Below, piece by piece: positions 1 through 10,109 of a stretch of DNA of 64,000 bases. Made by a program: the position numbers and the translations under genes. The DNA is from Phoenix dactylifera (taxonomy: Eukaryota > Streptophyta > Magnoliopsida > Arecales > Arecaceae): positions 40,591,668-40,655,667 of the forward strand of contig NC_052392.1 of NCBI RefSeq assembly GCF_009389715.1, in the 5' to 3' direction. The notes below the pieces were generated by a model. It was not told the origin of the DNA, ran no database searches, and saw only the letters and a program-made list of their open reading frames with translations. Every line of letters starts with the position of its first letter. The first letter of the stretch is position 1.

Positions 1-1189
1 CATGACCAAGTTAAAGTGAGGCTTTTTAGTTTATGGAGTATAAGGAAACTAGGAAGGAGATTCCTCTGATACTGATCTTGAAAAATATGATTTTCCCAAT
101 CATTAGCTGACATTGGAAAAGCTAGTGATTGTTGATTCAACATAAGCGTTATTTTGCAGGATAATTATTGTGGTTTTTTCCACTGGGTTGAACCAGAGAT
201 GTGTGATCATGGGAAGGAGGTGGGTACCATATTGATTAACTAGAGCGAGGGGCTTAAAGAGAAGCTTCAAATAGTGGAGGAGATGAATAAAATTGCTAGA
301 GAAAAGATGAAAATGTTGGATGAGAAGACTGTTGAAGGGAAAGATTGAGGATGAGATTAAGAAACTGAAAATTGAGCATGCAATGTTGTAGAAGAAGAAC
401 AAATACTTAAGGCTTGAGATTTCAAGGCATAAAGGAAGAGATAAGTTGTATGTTAGGGCTATTGTCCTCCCATAGATGATAATGGTAGTGATCTATGGGT
501 TGTTATTAAGGGTGAATCGGAAACAACCTTAATTATTGTTGCCTTAAATTCTGCAATTTGATGTGAGGCACTGGTTGAGGGTTCAACTGAGTTTTGGTGT
601 TGTAATTTTGTGGCAAAAAATATTGTTCTCATATTTTGCTGGGTTATGTGTATACTGAATGTCAAATAACTTTTATTATGTACTTAGGCTATCGATGTTA
701 ATTGTGATGAATGATTATGATTTTGTTGTTTTAAGAAGCTATGTTCAATTAGTTATTAAGTTTTCTTTATGATTATGTTGCTTTATGAATATTAAGTCTG
801 CTTTATGCATTTTACCAATTTTAAAGGATGTAAGTTGGTCCCCAAATCCAATTGAGATACCTACATAATTGATTGCTAGACATCCATTAAAGAATATCAA
901 TATCTGGAAGCATGCTAAATAGATCAAAGCATGTTTTTAATAGCTAAGGGATCAAGTATATGAAAAAGGACCTTTCATTTGCTGTCAACCCATACAAAAG
1001 CATGATTGTTAATTATTGTCCAAGAAAAAACTAGAACATTTCCTGTCATTTGTTCCCAATAATTACTGTCACATATTCCAAACACAAAAAATTTTGTATC
1101 TATACATAATATTCAAAACTGTTATCTCCATATCGAAAAAAACCTATCTTCATTATTAGCAGTCCGAACACTTTACTGAGTCTCCATTT
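1..1189. other. AT-rich intergenic sequence, no gene recognised
   Basis: No reading frame here shows a recognisable domain, codon bias or splice-linked partner. The longest frames are low-complexity and rich in Phe, Ile and Leu, as expected by chance in AT-rich DNA. Decayed transposon sequence is possible but cannot be shown from the text alone. Confidence 0.5.
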
Positions 1190-1810
1190 TCTCTGGTTTG
1201 GCTGAGTCTAAGTTAATTAAGAGCTTTGGCTATCTTTAAAGCTATCTCTGTGTTAGCTATATGTTTGCTGTATTGTTAACTATATATGAGCTATATTGTT
1301 AGCTATATATGAGCTGTATTGTTAACTGTATATGAGCTATATACATGAGCTGTATATAGCCACTTTCAACTATAAAAGGTAGGCTATGGCACTGTTTGAA
1401 GTAAGAAAACAAAGATCGTATTCTCTTCCTCTGTGTCTCTCTCTCTCCTCTCTTCTACGTCTCTCTCTCCTCTCCCTCTACGCTTTTCATGGTATTAGAG
1501 CCTACCTCTTGCTCTTGCTCTCTCAGGCCTCTAGTTGACGGTCTTTCGCCCAGGAGGCCACCTGCCGAGACTGCGCCGCTTGCGCACCACCATCGGGGAT
1601 AAGGATTACCGAGCCTCCCTCCTCACGGCCAAGAGCCTCCGAGATCTCGGAGCCGCCCTAGCCCCGTTGCTTCTGCCTCTGAGACCCCCTTACTGCTGTT
1701 TCTGCTCGTTTTCTGTTGCTTCATTGGCTCCATGGCCCTCCCTCCTCCTCTTTTCAAACTTCTTCTTCTACTACTTTGTTGCTAGGCTAACTATCCCCTT
1801 GACCATAATG
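1190..1810 (+). mobile_element. Copia-like LTR retrotransposon remnant (LTR end plus primer-binding site)
   Basis: The segment 1190-1489 has LTR character: short internal repeats of a TTAGCTATATATGAGC-type motif, a TATA-like TATAAAAGG near 1372, then a pyrimidine-rich leader ending in CA at 1488-1489. Directly after it, TGGTATTAGAGCC (1490-1502) matches the plant initiator-Met tRNA primer-binding site TGGTATCAGAGCC with one mismatch. The following 300 bases would be the untranslated leader, and the long frame through them (1535-2086) shows no gag or pol motif. No gag, pol or second LTR was found nearby, so this looks like a truncated element. The 5' limit is uncertain. Confidence 0.6.
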
Positions 1811-1827
1811 AAGCTTCCGAGAGCATC

Positions 1828-1925
1828 CATTGCAATTTTCCAAATGCAAACCCTAATCCTAGCACTTACCCTTTTAAGCAAGAAAGAAAGGAAATGCATT
1901 CGTTGCAATTTTCCAAATGCAAACC
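1828..1925. repeat. short direct duplication
   Basis: The 22-base stretch beginning TTGCAATTTTCCAAATGC occurs at about 1830 and again at about 1904, so it is a two-copy repeat with a period near 74. Related inverted text (GCATTTGCCTCCAATTGC) occurs near 2120, so this may be the eroded end of a foldback element. No coding role is seen. Confidence 0.4.
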
Positions 1926-2206
1926 CAAATCTCACCCCTCATCCCTCACCCTTAGTCTACTCCATCCCCAATCTTTTGAGTCTCTGTCTTTCCCACTCCT
2001 CCATCTGTGATTATAAACGAAAGCTTTTATTATTTTCCGCGCCATATTCAAAATTTCCATATCATGTCCCCAGAAACACACTTTAATGATAAAATTAGAT
2101 GCCAATTGCAACAATAAATAAAGCATTTGCCTCCAATTGCAAAAATTGAAACAATATGACATAATTGAAAAAAAAAGACATAAGTATACAATATTTTATG
2201 CCATTT

Positions 2207-2600
2207 AGCCTTTATGTTATGTCATCAACTCCTTTAAGAAAGCTTTTGAGCCATGCACACATATACAGTCTTTACATTTAATCCATTCCTTCACTCGGCC
2301 GTAGTTTAGGAGGGTTAGCTGACTGCACTATACGCCAACAAACCCCATCCAGAGAGAGACCAGCTATTTGAAACAATTCACAATGACACTTTTGCCCCCC
2401 GAGGTAGATTCCCTGTCGGCTGCTAAAGAACCAGATTGCGTGGTAATTTTGTGGACCGGGCTGAGGGCAGAACCATCAACATAATTAGAAGACGAAGTTG
2501 TCTAAAACTGAACCTCGAAGTTCAGCACGCTATCCAACACCCGTTCGGCTTACGATATGCACACAACGTAAAGCTCAACAATTGCTAAGATTAATGTAGG
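2207..2600 (+). repeat. upstream block of the first germin-like gene, paralogous to 9270-9665
   Basis: This stretch aligns by eye, in order and over almost its whole length, with 9270-9665 upstream of the second germin-like gene. Shared anchors include CATATACAG, TCCATTCCTTCAC, GAGACCAGCTAT, GAAACAAT and GGTAATTTTGT, followed by a block ending in a TTAATGT motif. It is best explained as part of the segmental duplication that produced the gene pair. It lies about 1.1-1.5 kb upstream of the first ATG, against 0.45-0.84 kb in the second copy. Several short frames run through it, but none looks protein-coding. Confidence 0.7.
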
Positions 2601-3617
2601 CTTCAAATAGCTCTGAACTTCTTCCTTGCCATAAAAGAATGGTTTATCTTCTTTCACAACACCAACTATTGGATCGTGCCTGGGGTAGATCTCAAAACAC
2701 TCCGAGCACCATTATTCATCTGCCTGCATAGATCTCGAAGCAACCATTGCTCGATCCAGAGGTGGCTTTGTGTGAAAGAACATTAATCATTCTTTTGTGT
2801 GAAAGGTATGACCCAAACCCCCTCTGCAAAACTAGGTGTAGAAAATTCCTTGCAATTGAAGCATGCAAGCAAATTTCCATTGGTTGTACAACTTGGACCT
2901 GCATCCATTGGCTGAGATGGTTGGTTTGAAATGGAAAGAGGAACTTACTGAGTTTTTAATTTCCCTATCAAAAACAACCAAATGAAGTTGTTGGAACTTC
3001 ATATAACATGGATAATAAGGATCCTAAATGGTTATCAATCCCATGAGTAGTTGATGTGTGTGTGTGTGTGTATATATGTCTCTGCTTTTACGAACCCATT
3101 TTTACATCAAAAAAAAATAATGTCTCTGCTCTATATTAAATTTTCAAAATTCTAAATTATCAGTTGTATAAATTACTGAATTTCAAGTGGGCTTCAAACA
3201 TATGCAATCATAGGAAAACTTTTAAATTACAGTCTACCTATTGTACCAAAAAAAAAAACTACAGTCTAGCTATTGTACCAAAAAGCCTAGCGTCTGCCTA
3301 GCTGATTATCCTTTTCATAAAGGAATCTAGTTGATCGGTAGCTACTAATCAACTAATAAAGCAAAATCATTTCCATAGTTAAGAAAAAAAAACACATATA
3401 AATGAATGAATCATCTGGTAATCATTTTCTGAACCCATATATACCTTCTCCTCTTCCCCATCAGTCCAAGTAATTTAATCAAGCTCAAATCTTAACTCAT
3501 TAAATAAGCATGCTTTAGCTTTTTCCTTTCATGTCCAACATTTCTTGATTCACAAGGCTACATCCATGCCTTAATTCTCACATCACACCTTCCACTCGGG
3601 GCCCAACACAATACGAC

Positions 3618-3625
3618 TATAAATA
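3618..3625 (+). promoter_or_regulatory. TATA box of the first germin-like gene
   Basis: TATAAATA lies about 100 bases before the ATG at 3725, in a C-rich context that continues into a pyrimidine-rich leader. Spacing and match are typical of a plant core promoter. The paralogue has TATAAAT at 9989. Confidence 0.65.
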
Positions 3626-3724
3626 CGAGTCCTCTTCCCCCTTTTATCCTCAAAGTCCATCTCTCTCTTTCCAAGCTACAAAAAGTCAAATCCCCGTTCC
3701 AAGCCATTAAGCAAGGAAACAATC

Positions 3725-4551
3725 ATGTCAACCAAGTCTTCCCTCCTCGTCCTCCTCACCCTCCTCTTTCTCTTTGCCTCCTCTCTCGCCGCTGATCCCG
3801 ACATGCTCCAAGATCTCTGTGTTGCCGATCTGAACTCCCGTACTTTCCTCCTTTCTCCTCCTAACACTCTGAACTCTCTTCTTAATTAGCTTTTTTTTTT
3901 TTTTTATAGTTTTTCAGGATGAGAAAACACATCAAAACGCAATAATTAAGCATGTTTTGGCTATTAATTGTAGTACTAAGATGCATCGGTGATTTCTTCT
4001 TGACCATGTACTGCAGCTGTGAAGGTGAACGGATTTGCATGCAAAGCCAACGTCACCGAGGACGACTTCTTCTTCAAGGGACTAGCCACCCCGGGCGCCA
4101 CCAACAACACTCTCGGATCCCTCGTGACGGGGGCCGACGTGGGGAAGATCCCGGGGCTCAACACCCTGGGTGTCTCCATGGCCCGCATCGACTACGCCCC
4201 TGGCGGGCTCAACCCTCCCCACACCCACCCCCGCGCCACCGAGATAATCTTCATCCTCGATGGCACCCTCGACGTCGGCTTCATCACCACCGCCAACAAG
4301 TTCGTCACCAAGACCATCACCGCGGGCGAGGTCTTCGTCTTCCCCCGGGGGCTCGTCCACTTCCAGAAAAACAACGGCCATGTCCCAGCCTCCCTCATCG
4401 CCGCCTTCAACAGCCAGCTCCCGGGGATCCTAGTCATAGCCGCCAGCCTCTTCACTGCCTCTCCGGCGGTGCCAGATGCTGTGCTTGCCCAGGCTTTCCA
4501 GATCAGCACCAACGAGGTGGAGAAGATCAAGGCTGGCCTTGCGCCCAACAA

Positions 4552-4555
<4 letters not shown>
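3725..4555 (+). CDS. Germin-like protein (copy 1)
   Basis: Two exons, 3725-3839 and 4017-4555 (GT at 3840, AG at 4015-4016), give 217 residues, the usual length for the family. Residues 1-23 form a signal peptide (SSLLVLLTLLFLF core, cleavage after LAA). The mature protein begins DPDMLQDLCVADL, with the conserved Cys32/Cys47 disulfide pair. Germin box 1 carries HTHPRATE (His107, His109, Glu114) and box 2 carries GLVHFQKNN (His153), the four Mn-binding cupin ligands. N-glycosylation sequons are NVT at 50 and NNT at 68. Germin-like proteins are secreted, oligomeric cupins of the apoplast; some have superoxide dismutase or other activity, but the activity here cannot be read from sequence. The ATG was chosen for the signal peptide and the TATA box 100 bases upstream. 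It is paralogous to 10110-10870. Confidence 0.95.

Positions 4556-4598
<43 letters not shown>
4555..4598. repeat. (AT)n microsatellite abutting the stop codon
   Basis: About 21 AT units begin at the last base of the TGA stop of the first germin-like gene and so form the start of its 3' UTR. The second copy has no such tract, so it arose after the duplication or was lost there. Confidence 0.9.
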
Positions 4599-4602
<4 letters not shown>

Positions 4603-4771
4603 AAGAGAAATAGTAGACAGCTTATGAATTCCCCGTTTGGTTTGTTTGTGAGATGTTTCAGTCTTTGAACTTCCGAATTGTTGTGTGTTCGCAACTCCAG
4701 GTTTCTGAGGTCTTTGGGGTTGTTCTGTAACGTTACTTTGCTTCAGAGAGGATGACGACGGAATAATAACG

Positions 4772-4810
<39 letters not shown>
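4772..4810. repeat. compound (TC)n(TA)n microsatellite
   Basis: About 13 TC units run directly into about 10 TA units, about 220 bases after the stop codon of the first germin-like gene, possibly within or just past its transcript end. Confidence 0.9.
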
Positions 4811-4811
<1 letters not shown>

Positions 4812-5865
4812 GGATCTCAAGTTTCAGCCGATTTCATTTTGATCTCTTTCTCCTGTTCCTGGAATTAAGGCTCCCAACTTAACTAACTATTAGCGTGATA
4901 ATGAGAGCAAAGGGAAAGACGGCCACTCCCTCATCCGCATTCGGATGTTGATGCTGTGCTCAATGGATGATGGCGTCAGCCCCACCTAAAAGGTTTACGT
5001 ACCTCCCATGCATTATCACATCAATTAATTTCTACCTGCCAATTAATTAAAGAAACGGCAATCATTATGACTATACATATACAGTGCAACTCTCCCCAAA
5101 GATTGTAAGATCTTAAATCTCGTTCCTGTCGAAAAATTGAGCTGAGTCGACTATTACATATAAAACAAGCCAGCAGGCAGATGGTTATGGAAACAAAAAT
5201 GCGGGAAAAAGCTTTGTAAGTTTCTATTTTTGTGAACCTTTTTCAGCTTTTAACGCAAGAAAAAAAATGTTGAAAAGGCATACGGTTGTAATAGATATTA
5301 GATAGAAGAGGAATATTATAGAGCATGAGGAAGACGGTGGGGTCAAAGATATCCAAATTATTATCAATATGGTAGGATGGGAGGACCTACTATGCCAAAC
5401 TCGGAACATAGGTCAAAGGGAATCATGAGATAGGAGTACTGCTAGTTTTGGAGGCTTGATAGGTGAATCTACTAGGTTGTTGAGTTTATTAGATACGGAA
5501 TAGAAGGCCTATCTATAGACAGTGACGATTCTCCATCTAAATCCCCTGCCGGCGCTGAAAAAAAACAAACAATGTCCAGTCCTTATTATCGTGTATCTTT
5601 GGACAGTTCAATTCATGTTACCATCCAGATCATCAAGAAAGCGAAGGGCCATCCAACATATGGGAACAATAGGTGCTTGGCAAATAACCATAAACTGTTG
5701 CGATGGCAGGTAAGCGGGTTATCATTATGTATAAACATGTTGAAAAATGTATCATATGATTAGAGAAATAATATTACTAACAGGGACAAATTAAGATCTT
5801 GATTCCATATTCTTCAATTCATTACGGGGAAGGTTTTTTCTTCATGGTCCGTTTTTTTTTTTAGA
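4811..5865. other. intergenic, nothing recognised
   Basis: AT-rich sequence between the first germin-like gene and the foldback elements. Frames at 5224-5409, 5522-5713 and 5572-5763 are short and without recognisable motifs; no RNA gene was seen. Confidence 0.5.
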
Positions 5866-5871
5866 GCTTTT

Positions 5872-6165
5872 TGGCGTACATTCTCTCTTAAATATTGAAA
5901 TTTGCCTGCATACCTTTCCAAAATTGATATTTATATGTATACCAACATAGGACACATTTTTGCATGTATACCCTTCTATTTTCTTTTCTTTTGCATATGC
6001 GCCCGTGCCATCTAACGGTGTTAAGAAGTTAGCGGTTTAAATTTAAAATGATTGAAATATTCTTAACGAGTAAACATACAAAAAAAGAGTTTATAAGGGT
6101 ATACACACAAATAGCAATTTTACGAGAGTATTCATGCAATTTTATATATTTAGAAAGGTATAAAC
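5872..6165. mobile_element. foldback (inverted-repeat) MITE, copy 1
   Basis: The left arm (about 5872-5970) carries CTTAAATATTGAAATTTG, then AAAATTGATATT, then TGCATGTATACCC. The right arm (about 6095-6165) carries the reverse complement of these in mirrored order: GGGTATACACACAAATAGC, then TATTTAGAAAGGTAT. The internal segment contains TCTAACGGTGTTAA. The same arm vocabulary recurs at 6180-6300 and 7322-7645, so it is a small family of AT-rich non-coding elements. The exact termini and target duplication are not resolved. Confidence 0.55.
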
Positions 6166-6179
6166 ACACAAAAGAAAAA

Positions 6180-6300
6180 TCTTAAATTTTTGCATAAATA
6201 CCCTCCTAAATATTGGAATTTGTGTGAATATCCTTCCGAATTGATATTTGCATGCATGCCTTCACAAAACACTATGTTTATATGAATGTCTTTGACATGG
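6180..6300. mobile_element. foldback MITE, single arm (partial copy 2)
   Basis: TGCATAAATACCCTCCTAAA, then a GGAATTTGTGTGAATATCC stretch, then TTGATATTTGCATGCATG repeats the left-arm order of the neighbouring element, but no matching right arm follows. It is a truncated copy directly adjoining copy 1. Confidence 0.45.
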
Positions 6301-7321
6301 CAATTCAACTGACGTAATCGGCCAAAATTATATTTATTTAAATTGAAAATTAATTAAAATTATGAAATTATCTTTTTATTCTTAAAGTGTGTGATGGGTT
6401 AATGGTTTTCGCTCAAAACTAATATTTCTTACTCCTCTAAGAAATTTTCAATCTCTAGATCCCTCTCTTTCACTCCTCCATCCAAAATCAAATCATTCTT
6501 TCGACTCTCTTTTTCACCGTAGGCAGCTCTTCTCCCTCTTTTCCATCTGTCGGAGTTCTTGCCATTGGAATCTAAGTTCCTCTCATTGCTGCCGAAGCTC
6601 TCTATTCATTATATCCTTTTTAACATAAAAATGGTCAGATCTTGCCTTTAGTTTTGTTTAAAGAAAAGCGTTGGAAAAGATTTGCAACATTTATATTTTA
6701 GTGCATGAGATTTGTTATATTTATCTTTTAGAGCTAGAAAATTTTTCATGTATAGGTTGATGGCTGATTTAAAATTGTCGTGACAAAATGGGCCTATATA
6801 CTAGATATTTTCTTCTTCCAAAAATCAAAGCTCCAAAGAAAAGCATCTTAAGGCACATAACATACGAGATGGCCTTCTACTATATGGCCACAGAAATTGT
6901 TAGTAAGTCTGAAGGGTTCTAAAGTCCTTCAATGATTTTGCTTGGGAATAATTGATATTTTTTTTCACCGATGAGCACAGCAGTAGCAAGGAAGCTTGAT
7001 CATTACAATATTTTGTTAATCTATCGTGTGCTTTAAAAGATTCTAATCTCTTTCTATATTTTGTTATATGCCCTTATATATGCATCTATGATAATAAATA
7101 TTACAAGCTAGTTTTGATGAAATAAGATATAATGATTGTTATAAATGAAGAAGGATAAAGTAGAATAATCTCATAATTAGTAAAAAAAAACTTTCATAAC
7201 TCTTTTTGTTATCTAATTGTTAAATCTATCTTTTTCTTGAGAAATAGTTTGTAAAAAAACATTGAGGAGTAGCCACTAGACTAATCCGAGTGTTAAAATA
7301 AGTTAAAATAACAGAATAAAA
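6301..7321. other. intergenic AT-rich sequence
   Basis: Lies between two foldback elements. A pyrimidine-rich patch (6450-6600) stands out, but no frame, RNA gene or splice-linked exon was recognised. Confidence 0.45.
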
Positions 7322-7645
7322 TTAAATTTTTTTATATGTAATCTCTTCTAAATATGTGAAATTGCATAAATATCCTCACAAAGCTGCTATTTGCATGTAT
7401 ACCCTCATAAATATATTTTTTTATATCTACCCATTAAGGTTATTTTGTTTTTTTTAAAATTTTAAACTGCTAATTTTTTAATGGTATTTCATGGTGTGTG
7501 TACATATGCAAAAAACCAAGAAAAATAAGGGTGCACATGCAAAATGAATATTTTAAAAGGATATACATGCAAATATCAATTTGAGGATGTTTTTCACGTA
7601 AGTTCAAATATTTAGAAGGGTATGTATGTAACCAATCCTTTTTTT
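7322..7645. mobile_element. foldback MITE, copy 3
   Basis: Left arm about 7340-7420 (CTTCTAAATATGTGAAATTG, then TTTGCATGTATACCCTC). Right arm about 7550-7635 (AAAGGATATACATGCAAATA, then CAAATATTTAGAAGGGTATG) is the mirrored reverse complement. The middle has TTAATGGTATTTCATGG. It belongs to the same family as 5872-6165. No coding capacity. Confidence 0.55.
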
Positions 7646-8782
7646 AATGATGCAAGAAATAACCCCACAAAACTTTTTTAAGGGATTGCATAAATATTAA
7701 AAAAAATAACAATAAAATAACAAACCTTGATTCCATACTCTTCAACTTTTTCATTAGGAAAGGGAAACAAAAAATGAATTATCCTTCTCATTTTATGCCT
7801 ACAGATGATTCTGTAGAACATAATTAGAGTTCTCTTAATATTCTTTTTCCTTCTTTTTCTGAGAAAGGGAAGGAGGCTAACCTCTAGCTAGCCACCCAAG
7901 TGCTAAAGAGATTAGAACCCAAGTCATTTTAAGTATCACAGTCAAAATAACTTTATTAGCTGCACAAGTCTACACCACTAAGATTATCTGAAAATTCAAA
8001 CTAGCCAATATGTTTTCAATGGTACGATGAAAACATCAATATCTAGGCTTAGCGAGATTTCTCAACTATTTTTTGCTCTCAAATTTTCCTTTGTAGCTCT
8101 TCATGTCAAAAAGACTTACAGGAGGTCGAATCATAAACCACACTAATCAAATCACCGCCCTAATCAAATCACCCAAACAAGCAAAGTTATGCTTGGTTAC
8201 ATGATAGAAAAAGATGAGATAGTTATTTGCATTCTTTAGCATCCCTTCAAAGAACTGCTATTTTAAAGTCTCAATATCTAATTTTTGCGCTTTTATTACC
8301 TAATCTTTTTCAGAGAAAGAATATAATCTTTCCTCAGAGAAAGAGAGGGAGACCGAACCATATTACAATTATCTAAATATATATATTTTGGATGCACCAT
8401 CCGAGAATCAAAGCCAGAATCTTTGATAGTTAGGCAAAGAAACATTACTAAGAATAAAAGTTGGGGTTCACTTATTGCCATTTCCATAGTCGTTGGAGGA
8501 TAGCTGGAAATGATATTTGATTAAAATTAAAAGTTTATCGGATAACAATTGGCTACATAGTGAAAATCTGAAAAACTCACCCTCTCCCTCTCTATTGCAT
8601 AGAGTTATTTGTTAATTCTATTACTTGGGCACTAACTAAAATCAAATAATCGAAGATAAGTATTTATAATTGGTTAGAATAAAAAATAACCTTTCACTGT
8701 CTCACAACCTAAAAAAAACAGAGCAAGTCTGCTGAGGTGGATTTACAAGATTTATTCGCAAGAAAAGCACATGTTATTTATC
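7646..8782. other. intergenic, nothing recognised
   Basis: AT-rich sequence upstream of the Tourist-type MITE. The frame at 8296-8487 has no recognisable motif. Confidence 0.5.
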
Positions 8783-8785
8783 TTA

Positions 8786-9266
8786 GGGCTCGTTTGGTTC
8801 GCGGGAAAAGAAGGGAGGAAAGTGTGGTCAACGGGAAAGTAATGAGATGCCTCTTGTTTGGTTGGAGTTTTCAAAGGAGAGAGAAGGGAAAGTTGTATTC
8901 CCATGGGAATGTGATTCCCACATTTCATGGGAAAGTCTTTCCCATGAGAAACATGGGAAAGTTACTTTCCCATGAGGCGGGAATCACTTCATTTTTACTT
9001 TTTCCCAAAAAGTCCCTTCAGTATTAAAGAAGCATTAAAGAGGCATTAAAAACCTAATTTTTATTAAGGGCATAATAGGAATTATATATAACTTTCCTAG
9101 GAAAGTGGATGGCCAACCAAACATAAGCACCTTGGAAATTTGTCACTTTCCCATGGTCAACCAAACATGCCAAAAATACTTTCCTAGGCATCCTCTTCCT
9201 AGGAATTTGTTTTACAGGAATCATATTCCTAGGAAGGAAAATGCTTTCCGCGAACCAAACGAGCCC
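8786..9266. mobile_element. Tourist/PIF-Harbinger-type MITE, 481 bp, with TTA target-site duplication
   Basis: The ends are perfect inverted repeats of 19 bases: GGGCTCGTTTGGTTCGCGG at 8786-8804 and CCGCGAACCAAACGAGCCC at 9248-9266. The flanks are TTA at 8783-8785 and TTA at 9267-9269, the three-base duplication typical of PIF/Harbinger insertions. The interior has further imperfect symmetry built on CCCATGGGAAAG-like words. No transposase is encoded, so it is non-autonomous. It sits exactly at the upstream edge of the duplicated block that begins at 9270. Frames at 8737-9027 and 9105-9548 overlap the element and are not genes. Confidence 0.88.
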
Positions 9267-9269
9267 TTA

Positions 9270-9665
9270 ATGTATGTCACCGACTCCTTCAAGGAAGCTT
9301 CCGGGCCATGCAGGCATATACAGCCCTTTGTTTTCACATTTACTCCATTCCTTCACAGCCGTACTCCAGGAGAGCTGGTCCGACTGCGCTATACGTCAAT
9401 AAACCACATCCTGACAGAGACCAGCTATCCGAAACAATCCCAAATAACATTTTTACCCTCCGAGACGGGTCCCTTGCCGGCTGCCGGAGAACCAGTCTGT
9501 CCGGTAATTTTGTCGAATGGGATGAGGGCGGAACCGTCAACATGTTGAGAACAGGAAGCCGTCTGAAACGGGACCCCGGAGTTCGGTACGCTGTCTAAGA
9601 CCCACCTAGCTTACGGCATGATGCACGCAACGTAGGGCCCAATAATGGCCAAGGTAGCATTAATG
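9270..9665 (+). repeat. upstream block of the second germin-like gene, paralogous to 2207-2600
   Basis: Colinear with the block upstream of the first copy. It is slightly GC-richer (for example CTTGCCGGCTGCCGGAGAAC against CTGTCGGCTGCTAAAGAAC). It lies 445-840 bases before the ATG, within likely promoter range. Confidence 0.7.
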
Positions 9666-9838
9666 TTGCTGCATATATGGTACAATGCATGGTTGTTTTT
9701 AACTAGATGTGTAGTTTTTAACTAGATGTGTATAACAAAGTGGATTGGCACATTAATATTCCCATTACATTAGCTGGGTTCCAAAGTCTTTTTTTCACTA
9801 ATTAATGCGCCATTCGATTTTCTTTCTTTCTTTCTTTA

Positions 9839-9839
<1 letters not shown>

Positions 9840-9873
<34 letters not shown>
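9840..9873. repeat. (CT)n microsatellite upstream of the second germin-like gene
   Basis: About 16 CT units lie roughly 115 bases before the TATA box. GA/CT tracts in plant promoters can bind GAGA-type BBR/BPC factors; that role here is inference. Confidence 0.85.
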
Positions 9874-9874
<1 letters not shown>

Positions 9875-9942
9875 CATTTCTTGGTTTTTAGAGGACTTTT
9901 TAATGCCTTCTTTCCATGACATCACACCTTCCTCCACTCTAT

Positions 9943-9982
9943 CCCCCCACCCCCGGCCCCCGGCCCCCGGCCCCCGCCCACC
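9943..9982 (-). promoter_or_regulatory. G-rich (minus strand) tandem CCCCCGG tract next to the core promoter
   Basis: Four C-runs of at least five, separated by GG, end six bases before the TATA box at 9989. The minus strand therefore has several consecutive G-runs that fit a G-quadruplex. The paralogous promoter at 3580-3617 lacks it. Confidence 0.6.
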
Positions 9983-9988
9983 GACCCT

Positions 9989-9995
9989 TATAAAT
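9989..9995 (+). promoter_or_regulatory. TATA box of the second germin-like gene
   Basis: TATAAAT lies 115-121 bases before the chosen ATG. It also argues against the in-frame upstream ATG at 9903, which precedes the core promoter. Confidence 0.65.
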
Positions 9996-10109
9996 GTCCT
10001 CCTACTTCATTCCCCTTTTAATTTGAACCCAAGGTCCTCCACGCAAGCATCTCTCTTGTGCCTCCAAAAAGCCGAGTCTCCCTGCCAGGCCCAGCAAACA
10101 AGCACCACG

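Noticed and set aside
1535-2086. 183-codon plus-strand frame after the LTR end
   Set aside because: It starts within the retrotransposon leader, has no gag or other domain signature, and its composition follows local CT-rich sequence.
4082-4551. Long frames on both strands across the germin-like exon 2 (also 10394-10866)
   Set aside because: They are shadows created by high third-position GC in the real exon; none has homology-like motifs.
9903-10109. In-frame upstream ATG for the second germin-like gene
   Set aside because: It precedes the TATA box at 9989 and would place 69 residues before a perfectly good signal peptide.
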